64,000 nucleotides of DNA from Pelomonas sp. SE-A7. GTDB taxonomy: Bacteria > Pseudomonadota > Gammaproteobacteria > Burkholderiales > Burkholderiaceae_C. The notes under the pieces are model-generated. The model ran no database searches and was not told the origin of the DNA. It was given only the letters and a program-made list of their open reading frames with translations. Location of the stretch: contig NZ_JAUASW010000001.1 in NCBI RefSeq assembly GCF_030345705.1, positions 682,001 through 746,000 on the forward strand. The letters run 5' to 3'. Every line of letters begins with the position of its first letter. Within the stretch, counting starts at the first letter, position 1. Shown here in pieces: positions 46,136 to 53,947 of this stretch. The translations under genes were made by a program, and so were the position numbers.

Positions 46136-47590
46136 TCATTTCCTCGTTGTCTTGGGCGCAGCGGCGGCGGCCTCGCGCCACAGCTGCAGGACCGCATAGC
46201 TGCGGTAGGGCTGCCAGGCGCCGCCGTCCTGGGGGAACGGGCGTCCGTCCAGCATTTTCTTCAACACCACGTCGCCCGGCGGAAAGGCATCGGGCCAGCT
46301 CCAGCCGCGCATCAGCATGTAGCCGGCAGTCCAGGGGCCTATGCCGGGCAGCTCGCAGAGCTCGGCCGCAGCAGCAGCCTGGTCGCCGCTGCCTTGGGCG
46401 AAGGCCAGGCTGTTCCATTGCCGGGCCAGGGCGATCAGGGTCTCGGCACGGCGGCGGATGATGCCCAGCTCGGCGATCTGCGAGACATCGGCCTCGACAA
46501 AGGCCACGGGCCGCGGGAACAGATGGCTCAGGCCGTCGGGCGCGTCGGCCAGCGGCTCGCCAAAGCGCTGGACCAGACGCGAGGCCAGCGTGCGCGCCGC
46601 CGCCACGGTGACCTGCTGGCCCAGCACGGCGCGCACCGCCAGCTCGAAGCGGTCCAGGCAGCCGGGCAGGCGCAGGCCGGGTGTGGGGTTCAGCGTCCCC
46701 AGGGCCTCGGCGATCACCTCGGGCTCGGCGTCCAGGTCCAGCCAGCGTCGCAGGCTTGGCAGCAAGCGGCCGACGGCCGGCCACAGCGAGGGCGACAGGC
46801 GGACCAGGGCCTGCTGGCGCTGCTCGTCGAAGCTCAGCTGAAGATGGCCGCGCAGGCTCTGGCCGGCCTGCTCGATGCTCAGCGTGCGGCTCAGCGTTCT
46901 CGCTGCCAGGTCCACCTGCTCGACGCCGGGAATGGCACGGGCGTGCAGGAACTGCAGGAGCGCCTCCACCGCATAGGGCGGCCGGTAGCCCAGGCGCAGC
47001 GCGCGGGTCTCGCTGCCAGGCGACGCGGCCTGCTTGCGCAGGCTGCCGGGCTGCAGGCGGTAGTGCTCGAGGAAGGCGGCATTGAAGCGGCGCAGGCTGG
47101 CGAACCCGGAAGCCGCCGCCACCTCGGTGATGTTCAGATCGCTGTCGGTCAGCAATTGCTTGGCCAGCAGCAGGCGGCGGGTCTGCAGGTATTGCAGCGG
47201 CGTCACGCCCTGTTCGGCCGCGAAGATGCGGCGCAGGTGGCGGTCGGTGATGCCCAGGCGTTCGGCGAGCTGCTCGATGGAAGGTGGCTCGGCCACCGAG
47301 GCGTTGATCAGCTCGGCCGCCTGGCGGGCCAGCGTGCGGGAGGCGTCCATCACGCTGAACGCCTGGCCCGGCGCCAGCTCCGGCCGGCACTTGAGGCAGG
47401 GCCGGAAACGCTCGGCCTCGGCCTGGGCGGCGCTGGCGAAGAAGCGGCAGTTGGCGACCTTGGGCGTGCGCACCCGGCAGACCGGCCGGCAGTAGACGCC
47501 GGTCGAGGTCACGCCGACGAAGAAGCGGCCGTCGAAGCGGGCGTCGCGGGCCACGAGGGCGGGATAGCAGTGGGCGGCGTCAAGGCTCAT
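46136..47590 (-). CDS. Ada-AlkA fusion: methyl-sensing regulator and 3-methyladenine glycosylase
   Basis: The 484-residue protein fuses three parts. The first is an Ada zinc domain (1-~80) with cysteines 34, 38, 65 and 68, in the positions of the E. coli methyl-phosphotriester acceptor and zinc ligands. The second is an AraC-type helix-turn-helix (~85-190). The third is an AlkA glycosylase (~195-484), with 'LGQQVTVAAARTLASRLV', the helix-hairpin-helix 'LCELPGIGPWTAGYM' and a catalytic Asp in 'PPGDVVLKK'. It would sense DNA methyl damage, activate its own operon and excise alkylated bases. The Ada methyltransferase domain is absent and provided by the adjacent Ogt. Confidence 0.95.
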   Translation of the reverse strand: MSLDAAHCYPALVARDARFDGRFFVGVTSTGVYCRPVCRVRTPKVANCRFFASAAQAEAERFRPCLKCRPELAPGQAFSVMDASRTLARQAAELINASVAEPPSIEQLAERLGITDRHLRRIFAAEQGVTPLQYLQTRRLLLAKQLLTDSDLNITEVAAASGFASLRRFNAAFLEHYRLQPGSLRKQAASPGSETRALRLGYRPPYAVEALLQFLHARAIPGVEQVDLAARTLSRTLSIEQAGQSLRGHLQLSFDEQRQQALVRLSPSLWPAVGRLLPSLRRWLDLDAEPEVIAEALGTLNPTPGLRLPGCLDRFELAVRAVLGQQVTVAAARTLASRLVQRFGEPLADAPDGLSHLFPRPVAFVEADVSQIAELGIIRRRAETLIALARQWNSLAFAQGSGDQAAAAAELCELPGIGPWTAGYMLMRGWSWPDAFPPGDVVLKKMLDGRPFPQDGGAWQPYRSYAVLQLWREAAAAAPKTTRK

Positions 47591-47641
47591 GGACGCATCT
47601 TAGGCAGCGGCGGCGGCCAAGACTCGCCGTTTCCGGACCTG

Positions 47642-48382
47642 TCACTGCGCCGAGATCTGGTATTTGCGCTGCAGCCGGGCGACGGTGCCGTCCTGGACCA
47701 GTTCGCGGTAGCTGGCTTGCCAGAGCCGCGCTTCGTCGGAGGGCAATCGCAGCGAGGTCGCCATGTAGAGCTCGGCCTCGCCCAGCGACGCGGCGACGCG
47801 GAAATCGGCTGCGCGGAAACCGAATTCCTCGATGGCGGCCTGCAGCATCGGGGCGCCGGCATAGGCGGCCGTGGCCATGCCGAGCTGGACGCGCCGCAGC
47901 ATGTCCTTGTAGTCCTTGCCTTCGCTGATCTGCGTGAAGCCGGCGGCCTGCAGGTTCTTGATGATGGGCGAGCCGCGCAGCACCACGATGCGCTGCGTGC
48001 GCAACTGCTCCATGCTGGGCAGCGGTTCGGGCCCGTTCTGCACGAACAGGCTGTAGTGGACCCGGGTCAGCGGAATCAGCCAGCGGAACGAGTCCTCGCG
48101 GTCGGGCGTACGGGCCAGCGGGAAGATGCCGATGTCGGCTTCCTCCTGGGCCATCTTGACCGCCCGGGCCCAGGGGAAGAACTCCACCAGGGGCTTGCGG
48201 CCCAGCTTCTGCGCCATGGTCAGGGCCAGCTCGTAGGCGTAGCCTTGCGGGCCGTTCTGGCCCTGCCAGACGAAGGGCGGCAGGTCGCCACCGACCCAGC
48301 GCAGGCCGCTGCCTGCAGGCTCCGCCCGGACCGAGCCCAGAAACGGCAGGGCAAGCAGCAGCAGTCGGTGGCGTCGCAGCAT
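47642..48382 (-). CDS. Periplasmic solute-binding protein, family 3-like
   Basis: The 246-residue exported protein (signal peptide to about 'SVRA-EP') has the SBP_bac_3 pattern: 'PPFVWQGQNGPQGYAYELAL' near the N-terminus, 'VEFFPWARAVKMAQEEADIG', and 'RIVVLRGSPIIKNLQAAGF' at the start of lobe two. There is no neighbouring ABC transporter. It is 28 bases downstream of a LytTR regulator gene on the same strand and could be part of that unit. It is a paralogue-type relative of the protein at 44002. Confidence 0.85.
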   Translation of the reverse strand: MLRRHRLLLLALPFLGSVRAEPAGSGLRWVGGDLPPFVWQGQNGPQGYAYELALTMAQKLGRKPLVEFFPWARAVKMAQEEADIGIFPLARTPDREDSFRWLIPLTRVHYSLFVQNGPEPLPSMEQLRTQRIVVLRGSPIIKNLQAAGFTQISEGKDYKDMLRRVQLGMATAAYAGAPMLQAAIEEFGFRAADFRVAASLGEAELYMATSLRLPSDEARLWQASYRELVQDGTVARLQRKYQISAQ

Positions 48383-48410
48383 GCGACGACTCTAGCAGGG
48401 CGCCGCGGCG

Positions 48411-49163
48411 CTACATCGCCTTGAACAGGTGGACATAGGCCCGGCTGACCGGCAGTTCACGACCGAAGCCCTTGACCCGCACGAACAGCCGGCTGGCCTC
48501 GTCGCGGCGCGTGCCCGACAGATGGGCCAGGTTGATCACCGTCGAGCGGTGGATCTGCATGAATTCATCCGGATCCAGCTGGGCCACCAGGTCGGCGATG
48601 GTCGTGCGAATCAGGTATTCGGCGTCGGCCGTCTGCACGCAGGTGTACTTGTCGTCGGCGTGGAAGAAGCGGACCTCGCGCACATCGATCTGGTGCATCA
48701 GCTCTCCCTGGCTGGCGCGGATGTAGCGCAGCCGGGGCAGGGCGGCCGCCGGTGCCTGCAGCTTGTGCAGGGCCTGCGCGAGCGAGGCATCGGGCTCGGC
48801 CGGTGTGGCCAGCGCGACCTTCAGCCGCTCGACCGTGCGGGCCAGGCGCTCGGTCTTGATCGGCTTGAGCACATAGTCCAGGGCCGCGTGCTCGAAGGCC
48901 TCGACCGCGTACTCGTCGAAGGCGGTGACGAAGACCACGCGGGTCGGACCCTCGATGCCCTCGGCCACCTCCAGGCCGGTCAGGCCCGGCATCTGGATGT
49001 CGAGGAAGGCGAGCTCGGGCGAGAGCTCGGCGATCTGCTTCGCCGCCTCGTCGCCATTGCGGGCCAGGGCGACGATTTCCAGCTCCGGCCAGAGCTGCTG
49101 CAGCTGGCTGCGCAGGTAGTCGGCCAGATGGGTTTCGTCGTCGGCGATCAGGGCGCGGGTCAT
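48411..49163 (-). CDS. LytTR-type response regulator (AlgR-like), system 1
   Basis: The 250-residue regulator has a receiver domain with phospho-acceptor Asp55 in 'LAFLDIQMPG' and Lys in 'DYVLKPI'. A C-terminal LytTR DNA-binding domain follows ('FFHADDKYTCVQTADAEYLI', 'FMQIHRSTVINLAHL'). AlgR-like proteins bind imperfect repeats as dimers. The start at 49163 overlaps the kinase stop by ATGA. It is very similar to the regulator at 50425-51201; both end 'HLFKAM'. Confidence 0.93.
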   Translation of the reverse strand: MTRALIADDETHLADYLRSQLQQLWPELEIVALARNGDEAAKQIAELSPELAFLDIQMPGLTGLEVAEGIEGPTRVVFVTAFDEYAVEAFEHAALDYVLKPIKTERLARTVERLKVALATPAEPDASLAQALHKLQAPAAALPRLRYIRASQGELMHQIDVREVRFFHADDKYTCVQTADAEYLIRTTIADLVAQLDPDEFMQIHRSTVINLAHLSGTRRDEASRLFVRVKGFGRELPVSRAYVHLFKAM

Positions 49164-50335
49164 GGCAGTTTCTCCTCCTCTTGTGGCTGATGAACGGGCA
49201 GGCTGAGCTCGGCCACGCAACCGGATTCGCCGGGTGTGACCACCAGGCCGGCGGCGTTGTCGTGGCGGGCGGCCAGGCGCTCGCGGATGTTCTTCAGGGC
49301 CAGGCCGTTGCCCGGACGGGCGCGGCGCTGCGAGGCGCGCAGCCCCAGGCCATCGTCCTCGACCCGCAGCTTCAGCAGCCCTTCCTGAAGCGAGGCCGCG
49401 ATGCGGACCCGGCCGCCCTCGGCCTTGCCTTCCAGGCCATGGGTCACGGCGTTCTCGACCAGGGGCTGCAGCAGCAGCGGCGGCAGTCGCAGCCGGCGCA
49501 GCGGTTCGGCGATCGCGATCTCGTAGCTCAGCCGGTCCTCGCCCATGCGGATCTGCATCAGGGCCAGATAGCTCTCGGCCGCCTGCAGCTCCTGCTCCAG
49601 CGTGCAGGATTCGCTGCGCAGGATGGCCAGGCTGGCGCGCAGGTAGTCGGTGAAGCATTCCAGCATGCGCTTGGCCCGCTCGGGCGAGGGGTCGATCAGG
49701 CTTTGCACCGCGGCCAGGCTGTTGAACAGGAAATGCGGCTCGATCTGGGCCTGCAGGCGCAGCAGCTGGGCCTCGGTGGCCTGCAGCTTCAAGGCCTTGC
49801 GGCGGCTGGACTGCCAGCTGAGATAGGTGCCGACCAGGCTGAACATCAGCATGAAGAACAGGAACCGGCCGGCCGCCCGGGCCGAGTCGAAGGGTGTTTC
49901 CTGGACCTCGACCTCGGCCACCAGGCGCAAGAGCTGGATGAAGATCCAGAAGCTCAGCAGCATCACGAGGACCGGCACGCCGGCGAAAAACAGGCCGCTC
50001 TTCCAGCCACCGCGATTGAGCCGGGCCAGCAGCACCTCCGAGGCCAGCAGCTCGACGCCGCGGTAGGCCCCGTGGATTGAGAACGCGATGAAGAAGCCCA
50101 GCAGATAGGTAACCAGCACGCTCGGCAGGTCGAGCTTGGTGTTGCCGAAGACCACCCCGATGGTCATGAAAAAGCTGGGGAAGAAGATCGCAAAGGCGCT
50201 GGAGATGGCGAAGCGCGCCCAGAGCTTTTCATCGCGGCGCTTGTAGAGCCTGAAATAGCGAGCATGGGCATAGGCCAGTTCGGCGAGCAGGCGCTGGGAG
50301 GCGGTAGACATGGGCGCGAGTGTCGGCTTGAGCAT
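49160..50335 (-). CDS. LytS/AlgZ-type sensor histidine kinase, system 1
   Basis: The 391-residue kinase has four or so transmembrane helices in the first ~175 residues, a coiled-coil linker, and a His_kinase domain with phospho-acceptor His in 'QIEPHFLFNSLAAVQSLI'. The HATPase domain has 'PLVENAVTHGLEG' and 'DDGLGL'. It is the upstream partner of the LytTR regulator. ATG 50335 is used; ATG 50311 ('MSTASQ') is an alternative. The region 50336-50424 before it holds nothing else recognisable. Confidence 0.92.
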   Translation of the reverse strand: MLKPTLAPMSTASQRLLAELAYAHARYFRLYKRRDEKLWARFAISSAFAIFFPSFFMTIGVVFGNTKLDLPSVLVTYLLGFFIAFSIHGAYRGVELLASEVLLARLNRGGWKSGLFFAGVPVLVMLLSFWIFIQLLRLVAEVEVQETPFDSARAAGRFLFFMLMFSLVGTYLSWQSSRRKALKLQATEAQLLRLQAQIEPHFLFNSLAAVQSLIDPSPERAKRMLECFTDYLRASLAILRSESCTLEQELQAAESYLALMQIRMGEDRLSYEIAIAEPLRRLRLPPLLLQPLVENAVTHGLEGKAEGGRVRIAASLQEGLLKLRVEDDGLGLRASQRRARPGNGLALKNIRERLAARHDNAAGLVVTPGESGCVAELSLPVHQPQEEEKLP

Positions 50336-50424
50336 GGACGCAGCCTAGACGGGCCGACCCGGAGGGCGGGCGCTGCGACGACGAATCGACAGGGCGGGCG
50401 ACGGTTGGCAAGCCCGGTGGCCGC

Positions 50425-51201
50425 TCACATGGCCTTGAACAGGTGGACGAAGGCCCGGCTGACCGCCAGCTCCTTGTCCAGTCCCTTCATCCGCAGGTAG
50501 AGCTTGCCGTTGCCGTCGCGCCGGGTGCACTGCAGCTGGTCGAGGTTGATCACGGTGCCGCGGTGCACCTGCCAGTAGCGCTGCGGATCCAGCTGCTGCA
50601 GCAGTTCGCTGAGGGGCGTGCGTATCAGGTATTCGCTGGTGGCGGTGCGCACCGCGGTGTACTTGTCGTCGGCCTGGAAGTACATCACCTCGTCGACCGC
50701 GACCTGGTGAACGAGCTGGCCCTGGCTGCAGCGCAGATGCCGCAGGTAGGCGGCCGGGGCCGCGGCGGTCGGGGCCGGCATCAGGCGGCCGAGCAGGCGT
50801 GCCAGTTGCCCGTCGTCGACCTGCTCCTGAAGCGCCCGCTGCAGCCGCTCCACCGTCATCGCCAGTCGTTCGGGCCGCACCGGCTTGAGCACATAGTCGA
50901 GGGCCTCATGCTCGAAGGCGGCCAGGGCGTGCTGGTCGTAGGCGGTGACGAAGACCACGCGCGTGGGGCCTTCGATGCCCTGGGCCACGTCCAGGCCGCT
51001 GAGGCCGGGCATCTGAATGTCCAAAAAGGCGATGTCGGGTTGCAGTGTGCCGATCTGCTCGGCGGCCTCCAGGCCGTTGACCGCGGTGCCGACGATCTGG
51101 AGTTCGGGCCAGAGCTCGCGCAACCGGTCGCTCAACACGCGCAGCAGATGGGGTTCGTCGTCGGCCAGCACGGCCGTGGGCTGGGAATTGAGGGCGGTCA
51201 T
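50425..51201 (-). CDS. LytTR-type response regulator (AlgR-like), system 2
   Basis: The 258-residue regulator has receiver Asp61 in 'IAFLDIQMPG', Lys in 'DYVLKPV', and a LytTR domain ('YFQADDKYTAVRTATSEYLI', 'YWQVHRGTVINLDQL'). It is a clear paralogue of the system 1 regulator: the receiver motifs 'GIEGPTRVVFVTA' and the ending 'HLFKAM' are shared. The start at 51201 is four bases after the kinase stop, indicating an operon with 51206-52378. Confidence 0.93.
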   Translation of the reverse strand: MTALNSQPTAVLADDEPHLLRVLSDRLRELWPELQIVGTAVNGLEAAEQIGTLQPDIAFLDIQMPGLSGLDVAQGIEGPTRVVFVTAYDQHALAAFEHEALDYVLKPVRPERLAMTVERLQRALQEQVDDGQLARLLGRLMPAPTAAAPAAYLRHLRCSQGQLVHQVAVDEVMYFQADDKYTAVRTATSEYLIRTPLSELLQQLDPQRYWQVHRGTVINLDQLQCTRRDGNGKLYLRMKGLDKELAVSRAFVHLFKAM

Positions 51202-51205
51202 GGCA

Positions 51206-52378
51206 TCAGGTCGTGACAAAGGGGCCGGGGGCCGGGTGCCGCAGCGGTTGCAGCGCAGGGAGTCGCAGCTGCACGCAGGTGCCACCGCCGGCGGCTTCCT
51301 CCAAGAGCAGCTGGGCCTTGGGGCCGTAGGCCGCCGTCAGACGCTCGCGGATGTTGCGCAAGGCCACACCGTTGCCTCGGCGCGGGTGGGCGTGGCTGTG
51401 GCGCAGGCCGACGCCGTCGTCCACGATCTCGAGCACCAGGCCGGCGCCCTCGGGCCGGGCCCGCAGCTGCAGCAGCCCGCCCTGGACCTTGGGCTCCAGG
51501 CCATGGTGCAGGGCGTTCTCTATCAGCGGCTGCAGCAGCAACGGCGGAATGCGTGCTGCAAGCAGGGCCTCGGGCACCTCGGTCCGGGTGCGCAGCCGCT
51601 CGCCCATGCGGCACTGCATCACCGTCAGGTAGCTTTGCACCAGGTCCAGCTCCTGGCCCAGGCTCACGTCCTGGGCCCGCATCTGCTGCAGGCTGGCGCG
51701 CAGGTAGTCGGTGAAGGCGTTCAGCATCTGCCGCGCCTGGCGGGGCTCGTAGTCGATCAGGCCCTCGACGTTGGCCAGTGTGTTGAACAGGAAATGCGGC
51801 TCGATCTGGGCCTGCAGCAGCCGCAGCTGGGCCTCGGTGACCTGCTCGCGGGTGCGCTGGGCCTTGAGCTGGGCGCGCAGCCGCCAGAAGCTCAGCAGGG
51901 AGAACAGGGCACCGCAGAACAGGAAAGTGATCAGCGTGCCGACGTTTGGAATCCGTGGCGCCACCGGCACGCCCAGGCGCTGCCAGCGCAGCAGGGTGTC
52001 GATCAGCACCAGGCCCAGGGCGCTGCAAAGGGTGGGCAGGCCCACGAAGACCAGCAGGCTTGCGCGCCCCGTGCCCTCGTTGATCGCCTGCAGCCGTTCC
52101 TCGGACAGCAGGTGTTCCAGCAGGCGCAGTCCGGCGTGGCTCAGCAGGGCGATGACGGTGCCCAGCTGCATGGACAGCACCAGGCTGGGCCGCCAGAACG
52201 AGGTGTCCAGCAGATTGCCCGAGAACAGGGCGGCCAGCAGCACGAAGCTGAGGCCGACCAGGGCGCCCACGCTGGCATTCAGCAGCAGGCCCATCCACCA
52301 GGGCTCCTGCCGGTGTTTCTTGAGGCGCCAGAAATCGCGCCAGGCGGTTCGGAGCTGGGCTCTCCAGGGGGATCTCAT
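51206..52378 (-). CDS. LytS/AlgZ-type sensor histidine kinase, system 2
   Basis: The 390-residue kinase has several transmembrane helices (from about 35 to 195), 'QIEPHFLFNTLANVEGLI' with the phospho-acceptor His, and a HATPase domain with 'PLIENALHHGLEP' and 'DDGVGL'. ATG 52378 is chosen; the frame extends further to 52525 but that part overlaps the promoter of the divergent phosphomannomutase gene. It is a paralogue of the system 1 kinase, and the four genes form a tandem kinase-regulator-kinase-regulator array. Confidence 0.9.
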   Translation of the reverse strand: MRSPWRAQLRTAWRDFWRLKKHRQEPWWMGLLLNASVGALVGLSFVLLAALFSGNLLDTSFWRPSLVLSMQLGTVIALLSHAGLRLLEHLLSEERLQAINEGTGRASLLVFVGLPTLCSALGLVLIDTLLRWQRLGVPVAPRIPNVGTLITFLFCGALFSLLSFWRLRAQLKAQRTREQVTEAQLRLLQAQIEPHFLFNTLANVEGLIDYEPRQARQMLNAFTDYLRASLQQMRAQDVSLGQELDLVQSYLTVMQCRMGERLRTRTEVPEALLAARIPPLLLQPLIENALHHGLEPKVQGGLLQLRARPEGAGLVLEIVDDGVGLRHSHAHPRRGNGVALRNIRERLTAAYGPKAQLLLEEAAGGGTCVQLRLPALQPLRHPAPGPFVTT

Positions 52379-52510
52379 GCCCGGCAGTGTAGGCAGGCGG
52401 CGCCGGACGGCCAGGCCCAAGGCCGTGGCCGGTCCAGGGTCGGCGCGAATCGACGACGCGAGGGGCCGGTCGGTTACGGCAGGAGCACAGGGAGGCCCGG
52501 GGTCCCTGCC

Positions 52511-52516
52511 TACAAT
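52511..52516 (+). promoter_or_regulatory. -10-like TACAAT upstream of the phosphomannomutase gene
   Basis: TACAAT lies 42 bases before the ATG at 52559 in the divergent spacer. No good -35 is seen at the usual distance, so activator dependence is possible. Confidence 0.45.
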
Positions 52517-52558
52517 CGCCGCCATTCCAGCTGTTGACCCCTACGAGGAAGACCTTCC

Positions 52559-53947
52559 ATGCAAGTGCAAGCATCCGCCTTCAAGGCCTATGACATCCGC
52601 GGCGTCGTCGGCCAGAGCCTGAACGAGGAGATGGCCGAGCACCTGGGCCGGGCCTTCGGCACCGAGGCCAGGAAGATTGGCGAGAAGGCGGTCGTGGTCG
52701 GCCGGGACGGACGCCTGTCGGGCCCCTCCCTGGTGGCCGCGCTGATCCGCGGCCTGGCCTCGACCGGCCTGGACGTGGTGGACATCGGCGCCGTGACGAC
52801 GCCGATGCTGTACTACGTGGCCGCCACCCGCATCAAGCATGGCTGCAATTCCGGCATCCAGGTGACCGGCAGCCACAACCCCAAGGACTACAACGGCTTC
52901 AAGATGGTGCTGGGCGGCGCCGCCGTCTACGGCGAGCAGATCCAGGGCATCCGGCGCCGCATCGAGGCCGAGGACTATGCCAAGGGCAAGGGCCGGGTCG
53001 CCCGCATGGACATCGAGGCCGAGTACCAGCACCGCATCGTTTCGGACTGCAAGCTGGCCCGCAAGATGAAGATCGTGGTCGACAGCGGCAACGGCATTCC
53101 CGGCGCCACCGCCCCGGCCATCCTGCGTGCGCTGGGCTGCGAGGTGATCGACATCTACTCCAAGGTCGATGGCGACTTCCCCAACCACCATCCGGACCCG
53201 TCGCGTCCCGAGAACCTCGAGGACCTGAAGCGCATCGTCCATGCCTGCGACGCCGAGCTGGGCCTGGCCTTCGACGGTGACGGCGACCGCCTCGGCATCG
53301 TCACCAAGGACGGCCAGATGATCATGCCGGACCGCCAGATCATGCTGCTGGCCGCCGACATCCTGAAGCGCAACAAGGGGGCCGAGATCATCTTTGACGT
53401 CAAGTGCACCCAGCGCCTGGCGCCCTGGATCCGCGAGCATGGCGGCAGGCCGACCATGTGGCTGACCGGCCATTCGCTGGCCAAGGCCAAGCTGAAGGAG
53501 ACCGGCGCGCCCCTGGCCGGCGAGCTGTCGGGCCATATCTTCTTCAACGAACGCTGGTACGGCTTCGACGATGCCATGTACACGGCCGGCCGCATGCTGG
53601 AAATCCTGTCGCGCTACGAGGACCCGAGCGCCGTGCTGAATGGCCTGCCGGACAGCTTCGCCACGCCCGAGATCAACGTGCCCTGCGCGGAAGGCGAGCA
53701 CCACGAGGTGGTCAAGCAGCTCAAGCAGATCGCCGAGTTCCCGGGTGCGCTGGAAGTGGTCACCATCGACGGCCTGCGGGTCGAATATGCCGACGGCTTC
53801 GGCCTGGTGCGCCCGTCCAACACGACGCCGGTGCTGGTGCTGCGCTTCGAGGGCCATACGAAGGAGGCGCTGGAGCGCATCCAGCATGACGTCGTGGCCC
53901 AGCTCAAGCGCGTCAAGCCCGACGCCGTCTTCGCGGCGGGCCATTGA
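52559..53947 (+). CDS. Phosphomannomutase/phosphoglucomutase
   Basis: The 462-residue alpha-D-phosphohexomutase has the phosphoserine loop 'TGSHNPKDYNG' with Ser105, the magnesium loop 'FDGDGDRLG', the sugar loop 'GELSGHIFF', and the phosphate-binding 'RPSNTTPVLVLRFEG'. It is the AlgC-type enzyme that interconverts 1- and 6-phosphates of mannose or glucose for LPS and exopolysaccharide synthesis. It overlaps waaA by TTGA, tying it to lipopolysaccharide core synthesis, and diverges from the AlgZ/AlgR-like pair. Confidence 0.95.
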   Translation: MQVQASAFKAYDIRGVVGQSLNEEMAEHLGRAFGTEARKIGEKAVVVGRDGRLSGPSLVAALIRGLASTGLDVVDIGAVTTPMLYYVAATRIKHGCNSGIQVTGSHNPKDYNGFKMVLGGAAVYGEQIQGIRRRIEAEDYAKGKGRVARMDIEAEYQHRIVSDCKLARKMKIVVDSGNGIPGATAPAILRALGCEVIDIYSKVDGDFPNHHPDPSRPENLEDLKRIVHACDAELGLAFDGDGDRLGIVTKDGQMIMPDRQIMLLAADILKRNKGAEIIFDVKCTQRLAPWIREHGGRPTMWLTGHSLAKAKLKETGAPLAGELSGHIFFNERWYGFDDAMYTAGRMLEILSRYEDPSAVLNGLPDSFATPEINVPCAEGEHHEVVKQLKQIAEFPGALEVVTIDGLRVEYADGFGLVRPSNTTPVLVLRFEGHTKEALERIQHDVVAQLKRVKPDAVFAAGH

